Notes under the pieces: model-generated
Databases searched by the model: none
Seen by the model: the letters and a program-made list of their open reading frames with translations, nothing else
Told to the model about the DNA's origin: nothing
Source of the DNA: Bacteroidales bacterium
GTDB lineage: Bacteria > Bacteroidota > Bacteroidia > Bacteroidales > UBA10428
NCBI GenBank assembly: GCA_016926235.1
Contig: JAFGOZ010000210.1
Coordinates: 1-64,000 of the forward strand
Reading direction: 5' to 3'
DNA length: 64,000 nt
Translations under genes and position numbers: made by a program
Shown: positions 35,247 through 45,633 of the stretch, in pieces
Layout: every line of letters begins with the position of its first letter
How positions within the stretch are numbered: position 1 is the first letter of the stretch

Positions 35247-37436
35247 ATGAAAAGCTTTGAAGAATCTATACGGATAAGTCCAAGGATACTTATTCCTAAA
35301 GTTCATCTTTTCATCACCCTTCTATTTTCCATTACCTCACTCCAACTCCTTAGTCAAGATGATCTGGACACATCCATGGCCGCAATTTATGCGATGTCTT
35401 TAGAAGAATTATTAGATACAAAAGTGACCATTGCCACTAAATCGGACCAGAAATTAAGTGAAACCCCGGCGATTGTATCAGTTATTACGGCAGATGATAT
35501 AAGGAAGATGGGGTTGAAAAGTTTTGAGGATATTTTATCCTTAATCCCTGGATTTGAATTCACACAACCACAAGCTGGAACAAAACCTTTCGCTATTAGA
35601 GGAATCAGTAGCTACAATACAGGTGCAAGAATGTTAGTTATGATTGACGGAACTCCTTATAATGGTGTAATGTATGGTAGTGCTTTGTTTTTTGGTGACA
35701 ATATTGATGTTGACAATATCCAAAGAATAGAAGTAATAAGAGGTCCAGGATCAGCCTTGTATGGCAGAAATGCTTTTAGTGCAGTGGTAAATATCATCAC
35801 TAAATCTGCAAACACAAATGAGGGCGGAAATTTTGGGATATCATACGGTAGTTATAATTCCTATAATATTCACGGGTCGTATGGAATAAGTAAAGAAAAA
35901 TATAAAGCCTATTTCTCAGCAAAAAAATATTATACTGATGGAACCAATGAAAAGATTATAAATGGCATGGGAGGTGAAGGTCCATGGAATATCTATCATG
36001 ATAATCTGTTTCTTCATTCAAACATTGAAATTGGTACCCTTTCAATTTCAGGAACTTATTCAGGAATTATTGATGGCACATCACCTGGATTTTTAAGTAG
36101 CAATAGTTATTGTGATCAAAAAATAGGTCTTTATAAAATTGAATACTCAAAGCCTATTTCAAAAAAAATTAATACCAAAGTGAAGTTTTACGGAAGAAAT
36201 GAACATCGTATCCAGTTCATCGAATCTGCAAAGCCTGGACTAACTATGGAAATTGCACCTGGAATAACTATTGGTATGCTTTACCCCGAAGGTAACTATG
36301 CCATACCAGTATATAATACCTATGTCTACGGAAGTGAACTTGAATTTGAGTACAATATTGCTCACAATAATAATCTGTTAATTGGATTACAAGGTGATTT
36401 TCATGGAGTAAAAAATGCCACGATAAAGGCAAACTACGATTTTAATAATTATTATCCAGGAGGAACATTGAATTTACCTCTAACCTACCTTGAAAATGAT
36501 ACAGTAATCAGATATTATACAAAAGATAATATGCCATCTTTTAAAGGATCAGAGGGTTGGATTTTAGATGGAGGCCATGACTATAGCAACTTTGCTGTTT
36601 TAATCCAGGATGTATACTATCCTCATAAAAACGTTGGTTTAACAATTGGTGGACGATATGATATTGATAGTGAAATTGGCAATGTATTCAATCCTCGCCT
36701 GGGTGTTGTGGTCGGGTTCCTTAAAAAATTTAATATAAAGCTTTTATATGGACAAGCATATCGTGTACCCACGTGTAGCGAACAATATAAACTCGTAGGT
36801 TTTGATATTGGAAATAAAGATCTAAAGCATGAATTAATCAGAACATCTGAAGTATCAATTAGTGTTAAAGAAAGGAAGTATTTTGCTCAGGCAGTGTTTT
36901 TCTATAATTATGCTAAGAATTTAATTGTTAGAAATGTAGATGATAAAAAGTACTATAATATTGGATCTAACAACTCATATGGTATTGGTCTTGAACAAAA
37001 GTTTTATATAAACCAAATGATATCAACATTTGCAAATTATAGCTATATTATTTCGGAAAATGTAGAAAAAATTAACGGTGTTTCTCGAACATTTGATGCA
37101 CCAAATATGTCTGAGAACAAATTTCATGTCGGAGTTAATTATGAAATTATTAATAAGCTGAATTTTAATACTTATGTAAGATATCAGGGACCTATAGTTA
37201 AATTTGAAAAACGCAACAGTATTACTGGTGAGTACGAACCCGTCTCACAGCAGACCGTTGGAGACGTCTTTCTTTTGAATTCAACTCTTCAATATACAGT
37301 TCTCAAAACTCTAAATATTTCCTTATCTGCCTACAATATACTTAACCATGAATATTATTATCAAGATACAGACAATGCAGTCCAGCCAAAACAGAATGGG
37401 ATAAATTTCATGGTCAGGATAAATTATTCTTTTTAA
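35247..37436 (+). CDS. TonB-dependent receptor, copy 2, head of the amino-acid/kinase operon
   Basis: A 729-residue receptor. The start is the ATG at 35247 because an upstream TTG in frame lies inside the promoter. It shares long stretches with copy 1: MSLEELLDTKVTIATKS, VITADDIRKMGLKSFEDIL, IRGPGSALYGRNAFSAVVN, SLLRVP-type barrel start YGQAYRVP. The barrel ends INFMVRINYSF with terminal Phe. Eleven bases separate it from the first GNAT gene, and the following genes are packed with gaps of 68 bases or less through 45633, so this receptor is the likely first gene of an eight-gene transcript. That ties uptake of its ligand to the downstream enzymes and kinases. Confidence 0.93.
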   Translation: MKSFEESIRISPRILIPKVHLFITLLFSITSLQLLSQDDLDTSMAAIYAMSLEELLDTKVTIATKSDQKLSETPAIVSVITADDIRKMGLKSFEDILSLIPGFEFTQPQAGTKPFAIRGISSYNTGARMLVMIDGTPYNGVMYGSALFFGDNIDVDNIQRIEVIRGPGSALYGRNAFSAVVNIITKSANTNEGGNFGISYGSYNSYNIHGSYGISKEKYKAYFSAKKYYTDGTNEKIINGMGGEGPWNIYHDNLFLHSNIEIGTLSISGTYSGIIDGTSPGFLSSNSYCDQKIGLYKIEYSKPISKKINTKVKFYGRNEHRIQFIESAKPGLTMEIAPGITIGMLYPEGNYAIPVYNTYVYGSELEFEYNIAHNNNLLIGLQGDFHGVKNATIKANYDFNNYYPGGTLNLPLTYLENDTVIRYYTKDNMPSFKGSEGWILDGGHDYSNFAVLIQDVYYPHKNVGLTIGGRYDIDSEIGNVFNPRLGVVVGFLKKFNIKLLYGQAYRVPTCSEQYKLVGFDIGNKDLKHELIRTSEVSISVKERKYFAQAVFFYNYAKNLIVRNVDDKKYYNIGSNNSYGIGLEQKFYINQMISTFANYSYIISENVEKINGVSRTFDAPNMSENKFHVGVNYEIINKLNFNTYVRYQGPIVKFEKRNSITGEYEPVSQQTVGDVFLLNSTLQYTVLKTLNISLSAYNILNHEYYYQDTDNAVQPKQNGINFMVRINYSF

Positions 37437-37447
37437 TTTTTTTCGGA

Positions 37448-38263
37448 ATGAATATTGAATATCGAGAACTGAGTTCTTTTAAAGAATTTAGAGAATGTGC
37501 CAAGCTCCAGGAAAAAATCTTTGGATTGTCTGATTTAGATAAAATATCACCTCTCATTCTTAATAAATACTCCAAAGATTTTCCTCCTATGGGAATTGCA
37601 ATTGGAGCCTTTCTGGAAAATTTTGACCAAACCAAAATGATAGGTTTTCTTATTATTCATGCAACCTTTATTGAACGATCTGCATATGGTATGGCCATCG
37701 GAATTCTACCCGAATACCAAAATGGTATATACGGCAATGGATTAATGAGAGAACTTTACGCTTCTCTAGTTAGGCATAATATTGATTATTTGTATGGCAT
37801 ATATGATCCTCTTGAAGGAAACCTGGGTAAATTCTATCACAACTTATTTGGTTTCTATGGAATTGGATTTGAACAAGACTGCTATGAATATTCTGATGAA
37901 AAAGAAATTTTAAAGCAAGCTATACCTAATGATAAAATAGTATTCAGATGGGATATAAAAAGTTCAAGAGTTATTGATCGTTTGAATAATAAATACGAAA
38001 AAGTCAGACTTCAAGATATTCTTGACGAATATCCCATTATTGACCATGACAACTTTGAAGACTTTGACAAAGTGCTTGTTGAAATACCATATGGCTGCAA
38101 TAGAATAGAACAAAGTATGGATGAGAATATTCTGTATTGGAAAATGAAGTTACGCCACAGATTATCAACATATCTGAATGAAAGAAAGTATGTAATTACT
38201 GAATGTCTGTCAGGAAAACTGGATGGTAATAAAAGATTATTCTATTTATTAGAAAAGAATTAA
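37448..38263 (+). CDS. COG3375-type GNAT acyltransferase, copy 1
   Basis: A 271-residue GNAT-fold protein with the layout of COG3375: LQEKIFGLSDLDKISPLIL at 22-40, an AIGAF strand, GILPEYQNGIYGNGLMREL at about 82-100 (the acyl-CoA loop), YGIYDPLEGNLGKFYH near 117-132, and PNDKIVFRWDIKSSRVIDRLN near 162-182. The acyl-CoA loop keeps Gln and the last Gly of the Q/R-x-x-G-x-G/A motif but has lost the middle Gly position. COG3375 proteins are found beside N-acylamino-acid racemases and may N-acylate amino acids; the function is inferred. It is second in the operon and one base before the DUF1611 gene. Confidence 0.8.
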   Translation: MNIEYRELSSFKEFRECAKLQEKIFGLSDLDKISPLILNKYSKDFPPMGIAIGAFLENFDQTKMIGFLIIHATFIERSAYGMAIGILPEYQNGIYGNGLMRELYASLVRHNIDYLYGIYDPLEGNLGKFYHNLFGFYGIGFEQDCYEYSDEKEILKQAIPNDKIVFRWDIKSSRVIDRLNNKYEKVRLQDILDEYPIIDHDNFEDFDKVLVEIPYGCNRIEQSMDENILYWKMKLRHRLSTYLNERKYVITECLSGKLDGNKRLFYLLEKN

Positions 38264-38264
38264 A

Positions 38265-39347
38265 ATGCTTCAAAAAAAATATAGAAATACAGATTCCATA
38301 ATAATTGCACATGGATATGTTGGTAATATACTTGGAAAAAGTATCAATGGCATTTTAATGCATAGTTCATTATTTCATATTGTTGCAATCGTAGATAAAG
38401 AAAAGGCTGGTTGTGATACAAGCACGATATGTCTTGGAGTTAATATTACAGTACCCATTTTCAAAGATATTAATGAAGCATTCACTCTAAACCCAAAAGT
38501 AGCAATACTAATTGGCAGCCCAGGTAAGGATAACTTAGAGGAACTTAAATTATGTATTAATAATCATATAGATTTAATCAATTCATCATTTGTTTTTCTT
38601 AATGATTTTCCTGAATTGGTTAACCCAGCATTGAATAATAATACCCAGCTGATCGACCTAAGAGATGTCCCCAGACTAGGACGCGATGCAGATGGGAGCA
38701 TTCTGAATATTAAAGCCAAGGTTGTTTTTGTAGGAGGCACAGATTGCGGATTAGGCAAAAGAACAGCAGCATTTGAATTGGTAAATGAAGCAAAAAAGAG
38801 AGGGATTAATGCAGCATTTGCCGCCACAGGACAAACAGGCTTGATGTTGGGCTGTGACCGGGGTATTGCTTTTGATGCTATACCTATTAATTATACTGCC
38901 GGCGCCATAGAAAAACTAGTTACTGATTTAGATGAAGATGGATTTGAAATGATTTTCCTTGAAGGTCAAGCTTCCATAATGCATTATGGGACCTCCTCAG
39001 TATTAACTATGCTCCATGCGAGCAATCCCCACGCTATAGTTTTAGTTCACGATCCAACCAGGGAATATCATGTTGTATATGGAAATTCACCTATTTTTAA
39101 AATGTGTGAACTCGAGCGGGAAATAAGTATCATAGAGAATATATATCTGCCAGGGGGCAGCAGATATAAAGTGGTAGCAGTACCTACGATTGGATTGGAG
39201 AATGTACAGAGATTGAAAAAACAAATCGATTTACCGGTTGCAGACGTCCGTCAAAAGGGAGGTCCGGCACTAATACTCGATGCTGTATTGGAACATCTGG
39301 AAAAAACCTACCAATGGCAACCTTCAACCAATAAATTACCTGTATAA
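38265..39347 (+). CDS. DUF1611 protein (DgcN-like, possible D-amino-acid N-acetyltransferase)
   Basis: A 360-residue two-domain protein. The N-terminal domain (to about 150) is a Rossmann-like fold. The C-terminal P-loop domain has VGGTDCGLGKRTAAF (156-170), matching the family VGTDCxxGKxT, then AATGQTGLMLGCDRGIAFDA, FLEGQASIMHYGTSSVLTML and VLVHDPTREYH, all characteristic of DUF1611. Family members include DgcN, which N-acetylates D-glutamate in a catabolic route where DgcA then racemises the product; DUF1611 genes usually lie next to such an enolase-superfamily racemase. Here no racemase is present, but two COG3375 GNATs and an aminotransferase are. The stop and the next start overlap by one base (TAATG). 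Confidence 0.85.
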   Translation: MLQKKYRNTDSIIIAHGYVGNILGKSINGILMHSSLFHIVAIVDKEKAGCDTSTICLGVNITVPIFKDINEAFTLNPKVAILIGSPGKDNLEELKLCINNHIDLINSSFVFLNDFPELVNPALNNNTQLIDLRDVPRLGRDADGSILNIKAKVVFVGGTDCGLGKRTAAFELVNEAKKRGINAAFAATGQTGLMLGCDRGIAFDAIPINYTAGAIEKLVTDLDEDGFEMIFLEGQASIMHYGTSSVLTMLHASNPHAIVLVHDPTREYHVVYGNSPIFKMCELEREISIIENIYLPGGSRYKVVAVPTIGLENVQRLKKQIDLPVADVRQKGGPALILDAVLEHLEKTYQWQPSTNKLPV

Positions 39348-40150
39348 TGGATATCAAAATTGAAGAACTAAAAGTCCATCAGCAATTTCAGGACGTCCTG
39401 AAACTTCAGGATAAAATCTGGCAATTATCTGACCGTGATAAAATTTCTCCCATCACACTGAGATCAATTAGTATGGAATATCCCCTGATGGGCATATCCC
39501 TCGGAGCATACCAGAAAGATGAAATGGTCGGATTTGTTGTGTGTATGCCTACACGTATTCCCGGAACCCTGTTTGGTCTTATTATGGGTGTTTTGCCCGA
39601 ATATGAAGGCAAGAATATAAGTGATAAGCTAGTGGCCGGAATCCTGAAATTTTGCATACAAAAAAATATTACCAAATTATGCTGGACTTTTGAACCACTT
39701 GACCAAAAACTTGCCCATTTTTACATAACCAAATATGGAGCAATTGTAGTAAAATATATGCCTGATTATTATCAGGTTGAAGACAAATTGAATGAAGGGC
39801 TTCCAATTGATCGTTTTATTGCAGATATAAGCCCATTATCCCCCAGAGTGGTTGAACGTGTGAATAGAAAATTGTCAGAGCATAAGACAATTGAACTTTT
39901 TAACACAATTCCCCAGGCAACCCCTTCAGATATGCCAAATAACAGATCAATACTAATCGAAATCCCGAATGATTATCAAAATCTAAAAAAAACAAATCCA
40001 GAAAAAGTATTGAGTTTTAGAAATAATACAAGAATACTTTTTGATGAATATATAAATAGGAAGAAATATTTTATATCTGACTTTATCTCGGTACCCGATG
40101 TGAAAAACAACAGGTACTTCTATTTACTTGAAAACAAGAGTTTTATCTAA
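39347..40150 (+). CDS. COG3375-type GNAT-fold protein, copy 2, with degraded acyl-CoA motif
   Basis: A 267-residue paralogue of the 37448 gene: LQDKIWQLSDRDKISPITL, SLGAYQKDEMVGFVV, WTFEPLDQKLAHFYI and GLPIDRFIADISPLSPRV align one to one with copy 1 and with COG3375. The acyl-CoA loop reads GVLPEYEGKNISDKLVAGI: all three motif positions of Q/R-x-x-G-x-G/A are replaced (Glu, Asn, Ser). It may therefore be a binding or regulatory partner, or use another donor. Translationally coupled to the DUF1611 gene by the one-base overlap. The two GNATs flank the DUF1611 gene symmetrically. Confidence 0.78.
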   Translation: MDIKIEELKVHQQFQDVLKLQDKIWQLSDRDKISPITLRSISMEYPLMGISLGAYQKDEMVGFVVCMPTRIPGTLFGLIMGVLPEYEGKNISDKLVAGILKFCIQKNITKLCWTFEPLDQKLAHFYITKYGAIVVKYMPDYYQVEDKLNEGLPIDRFIADISPLSPRVVERVNRKLSEHKTIELFNTIPQATPSDMPNNRSILIEIPNDYQNLKKTNPEKVLSFRNNTRILFDEYINRKKYFISDFISVPDVKNNRYFYLLENKSFI

Positions 40151-40164
40151 CATATAATACATCA

Positions 40165-41436
40165 ATGTTTACCAAACAATATAAGTTTTTCAACCAATCA
40201 ACCCGTCTGGCTTTATTTGAAGGGGTTAAAGGGTATGTTGACAAGTCTGAATCAATTCTGGAGGAGATTGAAAAACTGAAAACTACTTACAATTTAAAAC
40301 AAATATATCGTTACGACCTGGGAGAAAATGTAGACGGTTTTTCACCAAAGGTTGCTACCTATCTGAATAATTTAATGAACAGCAATGAATTGTTTTCATT
40401 ATTAAACCAATATCCGGATATTACACATAAAGCATTACGCATACAACTAAGTAACATCTACCAGATACCAAGAGAATGTTTTGTAATCAGTACAGGACTT
40501 GATTCCATACTTGACTTAATTACGCGAGTTTTCTTTGAACCCAAGGATATTTATCTAATGCCACTTCCAGGATTTTATCTTTTTGAACAATATTCTGAAA
40601 GAATGGGTGCTGTTCCTGTTTTCCTTAACTTGAAAGAAGAGGATCAGTTTGCATGGACTAACGAATCAGCTAAAGAATTTAAAGAATTAATTATAAAATT
40701 CAGGCCCAAACTCATTTGGATTTCAAATCCAAGCAATCCCACAGGTCAAATTATACCAGAACCTCTGCTTAAAGAAATACTTTCTATTGCCCATTCATAC
40801 AATGTTTTTGTTGTAATTGACGAAGCTTATGGTGAATATGTGGGACTATCAGAATCTTCTGCATCCTCTTATATCATGCAATACCCTAATATAATGGTTT
40901 TAAGAACATTCTCCAAAGCTTATGGACTGGCTGGTTTACGTTTGGGTTATCTTATGTCATCTTCATCCGATATAATAAAAGGGCTACTTACACATAGGCA
41001 TCATTTTCCAGTCTCTCAACTAACACTTGATATTGCAAAAATCGCACTAGGTGACAATGAATTTATATATGAGACCATAAAACACTGCAGACGTAGAAGA
41101 ATGCTTTTATTTAGTGACCTTTATACTTTACGGACCTTTGAATATATTCCTTCATACACAAGCATTTTTATGCTAAAAAACAAATATCTTTCCGGACAGA
41201 AGCTTCATAAAATATTAAAGATGAACGGAATACTCACATCCATAATACCCCAAACCGGATTAGCAAATAAAAACTTTATTCGTGTTACAGTCCGTAATGA
41301 AATTGATAATGAGTACTTTTATTCCATTTGCAAACAAATTGATGACCGGATTTGGGCAATAAAGGAAGAATTAGTAAGACTAGACAATAATTCAAAGATT
41401 CCGGAATTTGATCTTTCAAGCATTATTATTCAATAA
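40165..41436 (+). CDS. PLP-dependent aminotransferase, class I/II
   Basis: A 423-residue fold-type I enzyme, related to histidinol-phosphate-type aminotransferases. Lys251 in LRTFSKAYGLAGLRLGYL forms the Schiff base with PLP; Asp219 in VIDEAYGEYVG contacts the pyridine nitrogen; the NPTG motif is at 191-194. About 40 extra N-terminal residues (MFTKQYKFFNQSTRLALFEG onward) precede the usual start of the domain. It would exchange an amino group between an amino acid and 2-oxoglutarate or similar. Fifteen bases downstream of the second GNAT, so probably handles the same substrate; no histidine biosynthesis gene is near, so a HisC role is unlikely. Confidence 0.88.
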   Translation: MFTKQYKFFNQSTRLALFEGVKGYVDKSESILEEIEKLKTTYNLKQIYRYDLGENVDGFSPKVATYLNNLMNSNELFSLLNQYPDITHKALRIQLSNIYQIPRECFVISTGLDSILDLITRVFFEPKDIYLMPLPGFYLFEQYSERMGAVPVFLNLKEEDQFAWTNESAKEFKELIIKFRPKLIWISNPSNPTGQIIPEPLLKEILSIAHSYNVFVVIDEAYGEYVGLSESSASSYIMQYPNIMVLRTFSKAYGLAGLRLGYLMSSSSDIIKGLLTHRHHFPVSQLTLDIAKIALGDNEFIYETIKHCRRRRMLLFSDLYTLRTFEYIPSYTSIFMLKNKYLSGQKLHKILKMNGILTSIIPQTGLANKNFIRVTVRNEIDNEYFYSICKQIDDRIWAIKEELVRLDNNSKIPEFDLSSIIIQ

Positions 41437-41504
41437 AAATACAGATGTAAGTTAAATCTAAGTAGATAAATTTATATATTAGCAGAAATAAGGCTAATAT
41501 TTTG

Positions 41505-43880
41505 ATGCGCAAAAGATGGACTATATTTTTTCTCCTCATTTGTATAACATTTCTGTTATGCAAAAATATTTTTGCCCAGGAGATTACGGATGACAAAGTC
41601 AAAGCCGGCTTTATATATAAATTTCTGGAATACACTAAATGGGAAAACGAAGAGGAAATTAAAACCTTTAAAGTTGGTGTATATAGTAATGACAAAACAT
41701 TAAATAGTACGTTACAGAGCCTTGAGAACCTGACTATTAAAGATAAAAAAATTGAGGTCGTTTATTTCTCAAATATTGCGCAAATCGAACCCTGCCAAAT
41801 AATTATGGTCAGCTATACTAACAGAGATAAAGTTGCTGCAATATTTGATAAAACTAAAAATACACAAACCCTCTTAGTATCAGACAGATGTGATCAAAAG
41901 AGATTTTTCATGATTAATTTTATTCATACAGAAAATGGTAAAATTGAATTTGAGATCAATCCAAAAAACATGGCAGATGAAAACCTATATGCATCACCCA
42001 AATTATTGTTGATTGGAGGAAAAGAAATTGATGTCAGAAAACTGTACCTTGAAACAGAGAAATCATTACAAGATGAAAAAGAACGTTCAGAAGGTTTTGA
42101 ACAAGAACTTGAAACCAAAAAACAAGAATTACAAGAACTTAAAACCCAACTTATTTTATTTAGACAAGAAATATTAAAACAAAATGAAACAATTGACGCT
42201 CAAAATCAGAACATTACGAATCAAAAGAAGATACTAAACAAGGTGCTTAAACAAATTGTTGAGCAAGATGCAATATTAAATGCCAAAACGAGTCAAAACA
42301 AAAACCTGATTACAGAAATAAATAAAAATGAACTTGAGTTAAACAAAAAAGATAGCAGTCTTATCGAGATGCAAAAAACGATGTATGAATACACAATACT
42401 TCAGGCTGAACTAAAAGAAAAGATTAATAAACAATTAGAAAAAATCCGTACACAAAGATTAATACTAATTTTAGTTATAGCTATTCTTATACTTACATTG
42501 ACTTTAGGATTTCTTCTTTATAGAAACAACCAAATTAAAAAAGAAGCAAATATAAAACTTGAAAAATTATCCATTGTCGCAAGTGAAACAGACAATGCTG
42601 TTATGATTATGGATGCATCTGGCAAATTTGAATGGTTAAACGAGGGATTTACCAGAATGTATGGATATACTTTAACTGAATTTATAAAAACAAAAGGTGA
42701 TAATATACTTATAGCCAGCAACAATCAAGATATTCAGTCCATATTCGATAAATGTATAAAAACAAAAAAATCGATAACATACGAAACCAGCAATACGTCA
42801 CGCAACAATACAAAATTGTTTGTACAAACGACGCTAACACCTATTTTAGATAAATCGGATAACATAACCAAACTTGTTGCAATCGATGCCAACATTACCG
42901 ATATAAAATACGCTGAAGAAAAAATTATTCAGAAAAACATTGAAATACAAAAACAAGCTGATGAATTGGCTATTCAAACTACTCAGCTATCAAAGGCAAA
43001 TATTATTCTTGAAGAGCAAAAAGAAAAGCTTCAGGAAACGTTACTACAACTTAAGAGTGCACAAACCCAACTTGTTGAATCTGAAAAAATGGCTTCTCTG
43101 GGCATACTCACGGCCGGTATTGCACATGAAATCAACAATCCCATAAACTTTATAAATGCAGGCATTGATGGATTAAATATAACCATTAAAGACCTCATGC
43201 TTATCCTGAAAAAATATGATGAGATAGATAAAAACAATATTGATATCATTATAACTGAAATTGCTAAACTTAAAACACAAATTGACTATGAAGAAGTCAT
43301 AAAAGGTCTTGAAGTTCTACTTAATAATATAAAAGTTGGTGCAATTCGTGCAACCAGTATTGTAAAAAGCCTGAAAACCTTTACCTGGCTGGATGATGGA
43401 GAATTACGCTTCAGCGATATACACGAAAATATTGACTCTGCCCTGATCCTGCTGAGAAATTTATGCAAAGATAAAGTTGAAATAATTAAAGAGTATGGCA
43501 ATTTACCTAAAATAGAATGTTTTCCGGGCCGTATAAACCAGATGTTTATGAATATCATTTTGAATTCCCTGCAAGCAATTGATGAGAAAGGTACCATTAC
43601 GATAAAAACCCGTTTGGACAAGGAAAAAGAAAAACGCATTGCCATAGAAATTAAAGACACAGGACATGGCATACCTGAAGAAATTATTCAGCACATTTTT
43701 GATCCGTTTTTTACAACTAAAGAAATGGGTAAAGGCACGGGACTGGGCTTATCAATAACCCAGAGTATCATTGAAAAACATAAAGGAAATATAGAAGTAT
43801 TGAGTGAAGTTGGAAAAGGGACAAAATTTATTGTATATTTACCATTACACAACGAAGAGTTTGTATTGAACAATGGATGA
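41505..43880 (+). CDS. Sensor histidine kinase with periplasmic YfiR (DUF4154) domain
   Basis: A 791-residue kinase; the start is the ATG at 41505, not the TTG just before it. Signal peptide 1-25; YfiR-like domain about 29-178 ([18 protein letters not shown] opening, as in YfiR proteins); a long coiled coil 180-317; membrane helix 319-340; PAS domain 355-470; coiled coil; then HisKA with His541 in [15 protein letters not shown], and an ATPase domain with [20 protein letters not shown] and GTGLGLSIT. YfiR in Pseudomonas is a separate periplasmic regulator of a diguanylate cyclase; here the same domain is fused to a kinase. It follows the aminotransferase by 68 bases with no promoter seen. It overlaps the next gene by eight bases. 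Confidence 0.9.
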   Translation: MRKRWTIFFLLICITFLLCKNIFAQEITDDKVKAGFIYKFLEYTKWENEEEIKTFKVGVYSNDKTLNSTLQSLENLTIKDKKIEVVYFSNIAQIEPCQIIMVSYTNRDKVAAIFDKTKNTQTLLVSDRCDQKRFFMINFIHTENGKIEFEINPKNMADENLYASPKLLLIGGKEIDVRKLYLETEKSLQDEKERSEGFEQELETKKQELQELKTQLILFRQEILKQNETIDAQNQNITNQKKILNKVLKQIVEQDAILNAKTSQNKNLITEINKNELELNKKDSSLIEMQKTMYEYTILQAELKEKINKQLEKIRTQRLILILVIAILILTLTLGFLLYRNNQIKKEANIKLEKLSIVASETDNAVMIMDASGKFEWLNEGFTRMYGYTLTEFIKTKGDNILIASNNQDIQSIFDKCIKTKKSITYETSNTSRNNTKLFVQTTLTPILDKSDNITKLVAIDANITDIKYAEEKIIQKNIEIQKQADELAIQTTQLSKANIILEEQKEKLQETLLQLKSAQTQLVESEKMASLGILTAGIAHEINNPINFINAGIDGLNITIKDLMLILKKYDEIDKNNIDIIITEIAKLKTQIDYEEVIKGLEVLLNNIKVGAIRATSIVKSLKTFTWLDDGELRFSDIHENIDSALILLRNLCKDKVEIIKEYGNLPKIECFPGRINQMFMNIILNSLQAIDEKGTITIKTRLDKEKEKRIAIEIKDTGHGIPEEIIQHIFDPFFTTKEMGKGTGLGLSITQSIIEKHKGNIEVLSEVGKGTKFIVYLPLHNEEFVLNNG

Positions 43881-45633
43881 TTTTAGTAATGCCCCATCAG
43901 GTATGGTGGATGAAAAAGATATGATTCTATACATAGATGATGAACCTGAGAACCTCTCAGGATTTAAATATATCTACAGAAAATTCTATAACATACATCT
44001 GGCCGGAAATGCCAAAGAAGGGATGGAGATACTCAGGCAATATCCTATAAAAGTAGTTATTACGGATCAACGTATGCCTGGCTTATCCGGCGTTGAATTT
44101 TTAGAAATGACCCTGAAGGAATTCCCTGAAATTTCACGCATCATCCTAACAGGATATAGCGATATGGATGCGATAATCCAGGCCATAAATAAAGGCAGAA
44201 TATACAGGTACATAACAAAACCCTGGGATAAGGATGAATTGAAAATTTCGATCGATAATGCAATTAACTCATACAATCTAAGGATAGAGAACAAAATCCT
44301 GATTGAAAGTTTAAAACGGGCAAACAAAGAACTGGAAGAAACAAATAAAAACCTTGAAATAAAAATTGAAGAAAGAACTACCGAGATCATCAGGAAAAAT
44401 GCCGAACTGGAAAAGCACAGAAATCATCTTGAAAATCTTGTTGAAGAAAGAACACGTGATCTCATAAAAGCCAAAGAAAAAGCTGAAGAATCAGACAATC
44501 TCAAATCTGCTTTTCTGGCAAATCTTTCGCATGAGCTGCGAACACCGATGAATGCCATTATTGGTTTCTCTAATTTGCTGAATGATGACGATCTGGATTC
44601 TACTCAAAAAAAGGAATACATAGATATTATTGATCAAAATGGAGTTGCGTTGGTAAAATTAATTGACGACATTATTGATATCTCTCAAATAGAAGCAAAT
44701 CAATTAGTTATAAACAACAAGCCATTCTCAATATCACAACTGATCAAAGATTTGTATACCTTCTACGAACGGCAAAGGATTCATCTGGATAAAAACAACA
44801 TTGAATTTAGCTATCTTATTCCTGAAAATTGCGAAAATCTCCAGATCACTTCTGACCATTTGCGGCTGCGACAAATCTTGATAAACTTACTTGATAATGC
44901 TTTTAAATTTACAAAAGAGGGAAAAATAACATTTGGGTTTGACCTTATTACCAATAATTTATCGAAAAGTTTACTATTCTTTGTTGTTGATACCGGTATA
45001 GGGATAGAAAAAGAAAATCATGAATTGATTTTTACAAGATTCAGAAAGGTACAATCTAATGATGATAAAGTTTTATATGGAGGATCAGGACTTGGACTGG
45101 CAATATGTAAAAGCCTTGTTGAACTTATGGATGGGGAAATATCCCTGGCTTCTATTCCTGGAAAAGGTTCTCGTTTTACTTTCTCAATCCCACTCGAAAA
45201 ATCTGGGAGTAAACCCATTTCAATCTTTAATGATAAGCAATCACTAACATCCAATTCTCCAAACTGGAAAGGGCGTAATATAATCGTTGCCGAAGATGAA
45301 GAAACAAATTTTAAATTCATAGAAGCAGCTTTAAAGAGAACAGAAGTAAACCTGCTGCGAGCAATGAATGGAAAGGAAGTATTAAAATTATGCGATGATA
45401 CTCCGAAAATCGATGTTATACTTATGGATATCAGAATGCCTGAAATGGACGGTTATGAAGCTACCCGTAAGATTAAAAAGTTAAATAAAAATATACCCAT
45501 TATTGCTCAAACTGCCTATGCTAGAGAAAATGAAAGAAAAGAAGTTTTTGAGGTGGGTTGTGACGATTATATTGCAAAACCTTATAAGGCAGAAGAACTT
45601 TTACAAATAATCAATAAGTTTTTTTTGCCTTAA
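43873..45633 (+). CDS. REC-HisKA-HATPase-REC hybrid sensor kinase
   Basis: A 586-residue soluble signalling protein. Receiver 1 (14-128) has Asp65 in [13 protein letters not shown] and the YITKPW end found in RpfG-type receivers. A coiled coil (130-210) leads to HisKA with His220 ([17 protein letters not shown]), an ATPase domain ([31 protein letters not shown]), and receiver 2 with Asp519 ([13 protein letters not shown]). The start overlaps the YfiR kinase gene by eight bases, so translation is coupled and the YfiR kinase is the likely donor for receiver 1. Final output is not encoded nearby on this strand. Its 3' end overlaps pssA tail to tail by 23 bases. Confidence 0.92.
   Translation: MDDFSNAPSGMVDEKDMILYIDDEPENLSGFKYIYRKFYNIHLAGNAKEGMEILRQYPIKVVITDQRMPGLSGVEFLEMTLKEFPEISRIILTGYSDMDAIIQAINKGRIYRYITKPWDKDELKISIDNAINSYNLRIENKILIESLKRANKELEETNKNLEIKIEERTTEIIRKNAELEKHRNHLENLVEERTRDLIKAKEKAEESDNLKSAFLANLSHELRTPMNAIIGFSNLLNDDDLDSTQKKEYIDIIDQNGVALVKLIDDIIDISQIEANQLVINNKPFSISQLIKDLYTFYERQRIHLDKNNIEFSYLIPENCENLQITSDHLRLRQILINLLDNAFKFTKEGKITFGFDLITNNLSKSLLFFVVDTGIGIEKENHELIFTRFRKVQSNDDKVLYGGSGLGLAICKSLVELMDGEISLASIPGKGSRFTFSIPLEKSGSKPISIFNDKQSLTSNSPNWKGRNIIVAEDEETNFKFIEAALKRTEVNLLRAMNGKEVLKLCDDTPKIDVILMDIRMPEMDGYEATRKIKKLNKNIPIIAQTAYARENERKEVFEVGCDDYIAKPYKAEELLQIINKFFLP

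Noticed and set aside
32822..37436. The receptors as SusC-type members of a polysaccharide locus
   Set aside because: No SusD, no N-terminal carboxypeptidase-like domain and no glycan enzymes accompany them.
40165..41436. Assignment of the aminotransferase as histidinol-phosphate aminotransferase (hisC)
   Set aside because: No other his gene is nearby and the operon context points to another substrate; only the fold family can be supported.
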